Below, piece by piece: positions 1-4,560 of a stretch of 5,313 nucleotides of DNA. The stretch lies in NCBI GenBank assembly GCA_031459935.1, contig JAVKHN010000073.1, positions 1 to 5,313 on the forward strand, in the 5' to 3' direction. The translations under genes and the position numbers were made by a program. Within the stretch, counting starts at the first letter, position 1, and each line of letters opens with the position of its first letter. The DNA is from Sysuimicrobium calidum. GTDB taxonomy: Bacteria > Sysuimicrobiota > Sysuimicrobiia > Sysuimicrobiales > Sysuimicrobiaceae. Below the pieces are notes generated by a model. The model did no database searches and had not been told where the DNA came from. It worked only from the letters and a program-made list of their open reading frames with translations.

Positions 1-369
1 TCCGAGCTCCTGGGTAAGCCGGTGGTCCTCAACTTCTGGGCTTCCTGGTGCGCGCCGTGCCGGGCCGAAGCCCCCACTCTTGCGCAAGCCGCCCGCCGGT
101 TCCGGGGCCGGGTGCACTTCGTAGGGGTCAACGTCGCGGACGAAATTCAGGAGGCCCGTCGCTTCGCCGAACAGTACGGTTTACCGTTCCCGTCTGTGCT
201 GGACGACGACGGGAGCCTCCTGCGCGCGTACCGGGTGGTGGGTCTGCCCACCACGGTGTTCGTGACTGCGTCTGGCGTCATCCGCGACGTGCACGCAGGG
301 CCCTTCCTGGGGGCCGAAGGTGCCCGGCGCCTGGAAGCCTACCTGCTCCGACTGCTGAAGGAGCCCTAA
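1..369 (+). CDS. TlpA/ResA-like thioredoxin-fold protein, 5'-truncated by the window edge
   Basis: The frame is open from base 1, so the true start lies upstream; the GTG at position 22 is inside the thioredoxin core and is not the start. The 122 visible residues begin at beta-strand 1 (KPVVLNFWASW), followed by the redox motif Cys-Ala-Pro-Cys (visible residues 17-20). The later cis-proline loop reads GLPTT (visible residues 81-85), followed by a hydrophobic strand and a Gly turn. These are hallmarks of the TlpA/ResA/DsbE group, which usually acts outside the cytoplasmic membrane to reduce disulfides, for example in cytochrome c maturation. Any signal peptide or anchor would be upstream and cannot be seen. 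It ends with TAA 11 bases before the stop of the converging ccdA-like gene. CcdA-type proteins are the usual electron donors for this family, so the two may work together. Family assignment is firm; the substrate is unknown. Confidence 0.9.
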   Translation, partial: SELLGKPVVLNFWASWCAPCRAEAPTLAQAARRFRGRVHFVGVNVADEIQEARRFAEQYGLPFPSVLDDDGSLLRAYRVVGLPTTVFVTASGVIRDVHAGPFLGAEGARRLEAYLLRLLKEP

Positions 370-380
370 CGCCCTACCCC

Positions 381-1079
381 TCACTGCACACCCGCCATCG
401 CGAGCCCGCCCAGTCGGATCTGGACGTACACCAGGTACCCTCCCGCGGCCACCATGCCCAGGGCCCCTGCCGTCCGCAGGTGCGGAATCCACCGGCGCGC
501 CCACCGCAGGACCGCGCTCTTGCCCGCCGCCAAGGCCACAGAGACTCCGAGCAGGACCACGCCCATGCCCAGCCCGTACGCGGCGAACACCACGAGCGCC
601 TGCACCGGGCCACCGGCCGCGAGGGCCTGGGTCACCACTACGAGAAACAGAGGCAACGTGCACCCTAGGGAGGTCGCTCCGTAGGCCGCCCCGAACAGCA
701 GAAAGCCTGACCCGATGCGCCTCCGGGTCACGCGGAGCAGGCCCTGCACCGGTAGCCCCGGGGAGAACGACGGACGCGCCAGCATGGCTACGCCTACTCC
801 CGCCACCGCCGCCCCCACGGCCACCACCACGAGCGGCACGAACCGCACGAGCGCGTATCCTAGCGCGGACACGAGCCCTCCCAGCCCCGCGAACACCGCG
901 AGCACTCCTGCGGTCATCCCTCCGCCCGCCCGCACGCCGGCGAGCAGGCTACTGCCCGAGCCATCGGCCCGACCCACGAAGTACGCCACGTACGCGGGCA
1001 GCAAAGCGAACCCGCAGGGGTTCAGGCACGCCGCCGCGCCTGCCAGAAACGCGAACCCGACCAACGCGCCGGAGGACAC
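381..1079 (-). CDS. ccdA: CcdA-type (DsbD transmembrane family) thiol-disulfide electron carrier
   Basis: This 232-residue protein has about six hydrophobic helices, the usual size for CcdA. Two conserved membrane cysteines fit the family: Cys22 in the first helix within NPCGFALLPAY (an extra Cys18 precedes it) and Cys140 in SLGCTLPLF in the fourth helix. In this family the pair takes electrons from cytoplasmic thioredoxin and passes them across the membrane to extracytoplasmic thioredoxin-like proteins. The start is GTG. A site GAGGT lies 6 bases upstream and overlaps the TGA stop of the preceding tlpA-like gene, only 9 bases away. This supports the start and implies translational coupling. 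The partner is therefore most likely that TlpA-like protein, and possibly the + strand thioredoxin at the window edge. A role in mercury handling is inferred only from the nearby mer genes; cytochrome c maturation is the alternative. No terminator is evident in the short gap to the converging gene. Confidence 0.9.
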   Translation of the reverse strand: MSSGALVGFAFLAGAAACLNPCGFALLPAYVAYFVGRADGSGSSLLAGVRAGGGMTAGVLAVFAGLGGLVSALGYALVRFVPLVVVAVGAAVAGVGVAMLARPSFSPGLPVQGLLRVTRRRIGSGFLLFGAAYGATSLGCTLPLFLVVVTQALAAGGPVQALVVFAAYGLGMGVVLLGVSVALAAGKSAVLRWARRWIPHLRTAGALGMVAAGGYLVYVQIRLGGLAMAGVQ

Positions 1080-1088
1080 GGAGCTACC

Positions 1089-1676
1089 TCACTTTCCTAC
1101 GCCCACCGCGGCCAGGGCCCGGCGCCAGGTCTGGTAAGTGGCCGGGTAAACGTCCGTCCACCGGATCACCCCTTGGGGGTCCAGTAAAAACTTCGTGTCG
1201 AGGAACCGCACCCGGTACCTCAGCACCATCCGGTCCCGATCCCTGGCGTAGAACCAGCTTCCGGGGAATCCGTAACGGTCGCGGTACGCTCGCAGATCCT
1301 CATCCATCTCCCGCGGGTCCACGAACACGACGAGTACGCGGAACCGTTCCGAGCCCACCTCCTGCTGGAACCGGTGGAGTTCCCGAAGGCCTTCCACGCA
1401 CGGCAGGCACCAAGTGGCGGTGAAGAACAGAAGACCCGGCTTGCCACCCGCCAGAAAGGCGGCCCGGGTGACCACCCGGCCCGTTACGTCCACCAGTCGG
1501 AAATCGGGGGCCGTATCGCCTGTACGCGTTCCCTCCACCCCGGTAGGGGCCACCGCCGTGGCCTCCCTCGCGCGCACCGCGTTCCACAGGGCCGCTGCCA
1601 CCAGGGTCGCGGCCACGCCAGCCAGAAGGAGCAGGAAAAGAGCCCTCGCTTTCCGCCGAGCGTCCTTGTTGCCCAT
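1089..1676 (-). CDS. Membrane-anchored TlpA-like thioredoxin with CxxC but no recognisable cis-proline
   Basis: The protein has 195 residues. A basic N-terminus (KDARRKARA) precedes one hydrophobic helix at about residues 12-31, with no clear lipobox, so it is probably a signal anchor with the catalytic domain outside the membrane. The domain starts with GDTAPDFRL (53-61), typical of TlpA/AhpC relatives, and the redox motif is Cys90-Leu-Pro-Cys93 after FFTATW. Where the family normally has Gly-x-Pro-Thr before the last strands, this protein reads Phe158-Leu-Asp160-Thr-Lys-Phe followed by LLDPQG, so the cis-proline appears to be Asp160. The ATG start is preceded by GGGAGGGAGG ending 4 bases upstream. 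It lies 9 bases before ccdA in the same operon and is probably reduced by it. Function is likely thiol-disulfide exchange or metal-thiol chemistry; the substrate is unknown. Confidence 0.88.
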   Translation of the reverse strand: MGNKDARRKARALFLLLLAGVAATLVAAALWNAVRAREATAVAPTGVEGTRTGDTAPDFRLVDVTGRVVTRAAFLAGGKPGLLFFTATWCLPCVEGLRELHRFQQEVGSERFRVLVVFVDPREMDEDLRAYRDRYGFPGSWFYARDRDRMVLRYRVRFLDTKFLLDPQGVIRWTDVYPATYQTWRRALAAVGVGK

Positions 1677-1680
1677 CTGG

Positions 1681-1690
1681 CCTCCCTCCC
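1681..1690 (-). promoter_or_regulatory. Ribosome binding site of the TlpA-like gene
   Basis: On the minus strand GGGAGGGAGG ends 4 bases before the ATG at 1676. It is the strongest Shine-Dalgarno match in this cluster and fixes the start of the TlpA-like gene, which in turn places the hydrophobic anchor at its N-terminus. Confidence 0.7.
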
Positions 1691-1719
1691 GTCTGGCATC
1701 CGTAAGTGCCTTCCCGCTC

Positions 1720-1869
1720 CTACCAAGGGAGCCGACAGGCGGTAAGGCAGCCGGTCCACGACTCCAGGAGGAACAGCAGGCCCCGGAGAATGGTCACCGG
1801 CACCGCAAGGAGCTCCCCCGCCCTTAGGGGCACCGGATCAAGGGGCCGGTCTTCCGGGCCAGGATTCAT
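1720..1869 (-). CDS. Unrecognised 49-residue hydrophobic peptide with two C-terminal cysteines
   Basis: A short open frame runs from ATG (1869-1867) to TAG (1722-1720). It begins 2 bases after the TGA of the 90-residue ORF upstream and ends 43 bases before the TlpA-like gene. The first 20 residues are Pro- and acid-rich. Residues about 20-37 form a hydrophobic segment (LAVPVTILRGLLFLLES), followed by Cys41-Leu-Thr-Ala-Cys45 and a short basic tail. I do not recognise a family. The tight fit between two same-strand genes, GC-rich third positions and a plausible membrane segment argue for translation. Against this, the purine-rich GGTGAGG abuts the ATG with no spacer; a GTG start at about residue 23 with GGGGGAG upstream is possible. 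If real, the membrane-proximal Cys pair could bind metal or serve as a thioredoxin substrate; this is speculation. Confidence 0.45.
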   Translation of the reverse strand: MNPGPEDRPLDPVPLRAGELLAVPVTILRGLLFLLESWTGCLTACRLPW

Positions 1870-1871
1870 CC

Positions 1872-2144
1872 TCACCAGGCGTGCCACAGCGGTGTCACGG
1901 GCCCAGCCGCCACAGCCACGACGGTGACCACCCGCTCGGGGATCCCCCGCTGCCCGTTGAACGTCACGCTCGTGGCAACGGCGCGGGACCCGTCCTCCGC
2001 GAGCAGCACGCCGGTAAGGCCAAGCGGCAGCGCGACCCCCGCGTGCGCCCCGCTCCCCACCATCCGGGACGCCTGCGCCTCGTAGGCGTTCAGCGCAGCT
2101 ACCGCCAACGCTGCCCCCAACCGCACCACCCAGGCGCTCCTCAT
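1872..2144 (-). CDS. Unrecognised 90-residue protein with an N-terminal hydrophobic segment
   Basis: The frame runs from ATG at 2144 to TGA. An in-frame TTG at 2177 would add 11 residues but has no Shine-Dalgarno site, and the added FLFIRDGSAL would not extend the signal-like segment sensibly. From the ATG, the N-terminus (MRSAWVVRLG, then AALAVAALNAYEAQA) looks like a signal peptide or membrane anchor. It is followed by a Gly/Ala/Val-rich stretch (about 35-50), a polar segment with TFNGQRG (61-67) and a second hydrophobic run (about 71-83) ending PLWHAW. It has no cysteine. Codon third positions are strongly G or C, as in the neighbouring real genes. It is the first gene of the minus-strand cluster leading to the thioredoxin and CcdA genes, so an envelope role alongside them is likely, but no function can be assigned. 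Confidence 0.55.
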   Translation of the reverse strand: MRSAWVVRLGAALAVAALNAYEAQASRMVGSGAHAGVALPLGLTGVLLAEDGSRAVATSVTFNGQRGIPERVVTVVAVAAGPVTPLWHAW

Positions 2145-2190
2145 CAGCGCCGAACCATCCCGGATGAACAAGAACAATCCGCGCGAGCGG

Positions 2191-2220
2191 TTTTATCTAA
2201 ACAACCGTATATAACTTTAG
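2191..2220. promoter_or_regulatory. AT-rich island between divergent genes, probable promoter/operator region
   Basis: In a very GC-rich window this 30-base stretch is almost entirely A/T. It contains TATATA at 2208-2213 and an inverted repeat CTAAA (2197-2201) / TTTAG (2216-2220) separated by 14 bases. It lies directly upstream of the minus-strand thioredoxin/CcdA cluster and about 130 bases upstream of the merA-like pseudogene, where regulatory DNA is expected. No convincing -35 hexamer at the right distance was found on either strand, so it may be an operator or melting region of uncertain direction. Confidence 0.4.
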
Positions 2221-2277
2221 GAGGTCTCCCCCGTCTTCGTCAACCTGCCGAGCTCAGGCGAACGCCGCGCTCCGTGC

Positions 2278-2307
2278 TTGGCCGCGTGGTAGCGCAAGCT
2301 CTACAAT
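2278..2307 (+). promoter_or_regulatory. Sigma70-like promoter with internal dyad upstream of the merA-like pseudogene
   Basis: TTGGCC (2278-2283) and TACAAT (2302-2307) resemble -35 and -10 hexamers with an 18-base spacer. The predicted start of transcription lies about 35 bases before the ATG at 2350. An imperfect dyad GTAGCGC-AA-GCTCTAC (2289-2304, 6 of 7 pairs matching) sits in the spacer and overlaps the -10. MerR-family operators place a dyad inside an over-long spacer in a similar way, but this dyad is shifted toward the -10 and the sequence does not match the classical mer operator. The promoter call is moderate and the regulator assignment is speculative. Confidence 0.4.
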
Positions 2308-2349
2308 GCGGACATCCGTAATCCTCAGCCTTAGCTGGCGGGGTGCGCC

Positions 2350-3446
2350 ATGGAGGAAGCGTTCGATCTCGTCATCCTGGGGTCCGGGTCCACCGCTTTC
2401 GCCGCCGCCCTGCGCGCTCAGGAGCTCGGCCGAACCGCGGTCATGACCGAATCCAGGACGCTTGGCGGCACGTGCGTCAGTCGAGGGTGCCTACCGAGCA
2501 AGAACCTCATCGAGGCAGCCCGCGTCTACTGGAACGCGCTTCACCCGTGCTTCCCCGGCCTGCGCCCCCAAGGCATGGAAGTGGATTTCCCCGCCCTGGT
2601 CCGCCAGAAGAACCAGCTCGTGGAGGCGTACCGGGAGAAGCTCTATACGTCCCTGGTGCGGGAGTCGGACCGGATCCGGAGTGTACGAGGGACGCGCACG
2701 GTTCACCCCCGATGGGGCCGTGGAAGTGGACGGGCGAAGACTGCACGGGCAGTCACGGGGAGGTGGAGGCGTTGGCCCGGCGAGCAGGCCAGCTCACCAC
2801 CTACCGCGCCGACCGGCTCCTGGTGGCTACGGGTCCCGTGCCCAACACGGACGACCTCGGTCTCAAACACGCCGGGGTGCGGACCGACGAACGGGGCTTC
2901 GTGGTGGTGGACGAATACCTCCGCACCACCGCACCCAACGTGTGGGCTGCGGGGGACGTCATCGATCACCACGTGGATGCTCAGATGGCCACCCCGGTGC
3001 CCACGACGGTGTGCTCGTGGCGATGAACGCGTTCTCCCGTGAGCTGCGCAGGTCCGACCATTCCGTGATCCCCCGCCCCATCTTCACGGACCCGCGAGGC
3101 CGCGACCGTGGGCCTCACGGAAGCTGAAGCGCACGCCCGCGGTTACCGGCGCACCTGCTCCTCGGTTCCCATGGACCTCGTGCCCCGGGCGGGTGCGGTG
3201 CGCGACACCCGGGGGGTCATCAAGATTGTCCTCGATGCGGATACCGGACGCGTGATCAGCGTCTCCATGGTGGGACGGCACGCGCGCGAGGTAATTCACG
3301 AGGCGGCCATGGCGATGCGTCTGGGGGCCACCGTCCACGACTTCATCGACCTGGTCCACGTCTACCCTACCATGGCGGAGGCGCTTAAGATCGTGGCCCT
3401 GTCCTTCTTCAAGGATCCCAGCCGCCTTAGCTGCTGCGCGGAGTAA
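2350..3446 (+). pseudogene. merA: Mercuric reductase (merA-like) pseudogene: four frame changes and a missing central domain
   Basis: Read across frames, this is a MerA-type pyridine nucleotide-disulfide oxidoreductase. Frame 1 from the ATG gives the FAD-binding site (VILGSGSTAFAAA, residues 8-20) and the redox site GGTCVSRGCLPSK with Cys42 and Cys47. At about 2680 the reading moves to frame 2 (VYEGRARFTPDGAVEV). At about 2745-2757 it moves to frame 3 (RADRLLVATG, VPNTDDLGL, AAGDVI). Near 3003 it moves back to frame 2 (AHDGVLVAMNAFS, IPRPIFTDP), and near 3093 to frame 3 (AATVGLTEAEA). Frame 3 continues through HVYPTMAEAL to the MerA-specific C-terminal Cys-Cys (LSCCAE) and TAA. About 365 residues are covered against roughly 460-470 for a MerA core. 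The gap falls at the second junction, where the ATG-PxxP segment and the NADPH-binding GxGxxxxE domain should be. Loss of that domain means it cannot reduce Hg(II) even if the frames were repaired. Neighbouring genes are intact, which argues against sequencing error for all breaks. Confidence 0.88.
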
Positions 3447-3472
3447 CCAGCACGCCCGGCCCGCGAGATGCC

Positions 3473-4363
3473 TCAGGTGCCGCGGAGGCCCGGTGACCAC
3501 AGCTCGTGCACCGGCCCCCGCTCCGCACCCCGCAGCCAAGGATAGGCCACCACCCAGTTCTCCGCACAGGCCTGACCGCAGAACAGGTTGTTCAGCCCGC
3601 AACCGCCGCCCCGGACGTGCCATACGGCCGCGGGCTCCACCGCTACGAGGCGCGCGTCCTCCACCACCAGACGGATCCGACGCGCGCAGGAGGCACACGC
3701 GTCGTTCAGCCACACCTGCCCTCGGTCGTAGGAGCGGCGGACCAGCTCCCGCGGAGCGACCCCTTCCAGAAAGCGCAGCATCTTCGGGGTCATGCCCCGG
3801 GCACCCGGGCGCTGACACAGCGTACCCAGCCGCCGGGCCCGGTAGGAGGGGCTCGTCAGCAGGACGAAGTCGTGAAAGCAGTTCACGTTGAACCGTTCCT
3901 CGCCCGCCACCACCTCGTGGAAGAAGAAGCCCACACCTTCCAGAAACTCGGCGCTGTGAGGGCTCCGGCACACCGCCCGCCCCTGTCTTCTCTCCAGGAA
4001 CCCCACCCAGCTCAGGGCGTCCAGAGCGGCCTTGACGGACTCCTCAGGCTCCCCCAGAAGGACTGCCGCCCGACCCACGAGGCTCGCTTCCTCCACGGGC
4101 TCCCCCTCGTCTACCAGCTGGAGGACCGCCCGGGCCGCCCGCCGCTCCTCGTTCGTGAGGAAGTAGGCGGAGGGGTGCCAGCGCAGAAGGCTCGAAAGGC
4201 GCGCGTCCTGTAGAATGGCCTCCGCGACGCGCCGGCGGTCCGCATCGTGAAACGCGTACTCCGCGCGGTGCATACCCTGTTCGACGTTGGTGCACCGCAG
4301 CGGATCCTGCCACTCCGCCTCGAGAACTCTGAGGACCTCGTTCACAGCCAGTTTCAGCGGCAC
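3473..4363 (-). CDS. merB: Divergent MerB-like organomercurial (alkylmercury) lyase
   Basis: This 296-residue protein is longer than classical MerB (about 212). Residues about 75-160 resemble the MerB winged-helix N-terminus (LVDEGEPVEEASLVG, EESVKAALDAL). The catalytic residues can be placed: Cys162-Phe-His-Asp165 matches Cys96-x-x-Asp99, Cys223 matches Cys117 and is followed by a matching AVEP (241-244), and Phe261-Cys262 matches the Cys159 region, followed by AENW and YP as in MerB. MerB breaks the carbon-mercury bond and hands Hg(II) to MerA in the cytoplasm. Differences are an extra N-terminal part of about 70 residues, about 40 additional residues between Asp165 and Cys223, and extra cysteines (226, 255, 266). 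The start is GTG, the most upstream start in the frame, overlapping the preceding small gene by 10 bases. No Shine-Dalgarno site is visible, so translational coupling is likely. It ends 26 bases from the converging merA-like pseudogene. Confidence 0.85.
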   Translation of the reverse strand: MPLKLAVNEVLRVLEAEWQDPLRCTNVEQGMHRAEYAFHDADRRRVAEAILQDARLSSLLRWHPSAYFLTNEERRAARAVLQLVDEGEPVEEASLVGRAAVLLGEPEESVKAALDALSWVGFLERRQGRAVCRSPHSAEFLEGVGFFFHEVVAGEERFNVNCFHDFVLLTSPSYRARRLGTLCQRPGARGMTPKMLRFLEGVAPRELVRRSYDRGQVWLNDACASCARRIRLVVEDARLVAVEPAAVWHVRGGGCGLNNLFCGQACAENWVVAYPWLRGAERGPVHELWSPGLRGT

Positions 4364-4545
4364 GGGGTAGAGCGACCGCGGGCCGTTTCCGCTCCCACCT
4401 CCGAAGCCTGCACGATCGGGCTCTCCGCCTGGTTAGGCATCACTTCCGCAGATCTGCCCCGTACGGCCAGCAAGCCGGCCAAGAGCTTCACACCGCAGCA
4501 GAGGCCGAGGAGCCCAAGTGTCCCGAGTCCGGCGAACCACTCCAC
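4354..4545 (-). CDS. Small single-helix membrane protein with a Cys-Cys pair, candidate mercury carrier
   Basis: The 63-residue protein begins with GTG, 14 bases after the merA stop, behind a good ribosome binding site. Residues about 4-28 form one transmembrane helix (FAGLGTLGLLG, then Cys16-Cys17, then GVKLLAGLLAV). A polar, probably disordered tail follows, with one more Cys at 62. It overlaps the start of the merB-like gene by 10 bases, so the three genes form one operon. Vicinal cysteines within a membrane helix are known from the mercury transporters MerT and MerF, where they relay Hg(II). This protein has one helix rather than two or three and is not recognisably homologous to them. 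It could be a reduced mercury carrier, a partner of MerA or an unrelated membrane peptide. Its existence is well supported by spacing and ribosome binding site; its function is inference. Confidence 0.7.
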   Translation of the reverse strand: MEWFAGLGTLGLLGLCCGVKLLAGLLAVRGRSAEVMPNQAESPIVQASEVGAETARGRSTPCR

Positions 4546-4549
4546 GACG

Positions 4550-4560
4550 CTCCCTCTCCC
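4550..4560 (-). promoter_or_regulatory. Ribosome binding site of the small Cys-Cys membrane protein
   Basis: On the minus strand GGGAGAGGGAG begins at the last base of the merA TAG and ends 4 bases before the GTG at 4545. This site decides the start of the 63-residue gene and supports it as a translated part of the merA-merB operon. Confidence 0.6.

Noticed and set aside
48..668. Plus-strand open frame of 206 codons
   Set aside because: It crosses the thioredoxin in another frame and runs antisense to ccdA; the composition is Arg/Pro-rich with no motif.
2280..2310. tRNA-like fragment (GGTAGCGCAAGCTCTAC)
   Set aside because: No acceptor stem, anticodon arm or T-arm can be folded around it; only the dyad itself is supported.
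1881..2321. Plus-strand open frame of 146 codons reaching into the intergenic region
   Set aside because: The composition is His/Arg/Pro-rich and it crosses the AT-rich regulatory island, which disrupts its codon pattern. It has no motif, and the opposite strand reads better.
2350..3446. Sequencing error as the sole cause of the merA frame breaks
   Set aside because: Four breaks plus a loss of about 300 bases fall in one gene while the flanking genes are uninterrupted. Raw reads were not available, so single breaks could still be errors.
3447..3472. Terminator between the convergent merA-like pseudogene and merB
   Set aside because: The 26-base gap shows no stem-loop followed by a T-run on either strand.
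3084..3971. Long minus-strand open frame of 295 codons
   Set aside because: It overlaps both the merB-like gene in another frame and the antisense of the merA-like pseudogene. Its translation is Gly/Arg-rich without a recognisable motif, and it is best explained as a GC-rich shadow.
3506..4213. Plus-strand open frame of 235 codons
   Set aside because: It is antisense to the merB-like gene, whose catalytic motifs are recognisable; the product is His/Arg/Pro-rich, typical of a shadow frame.
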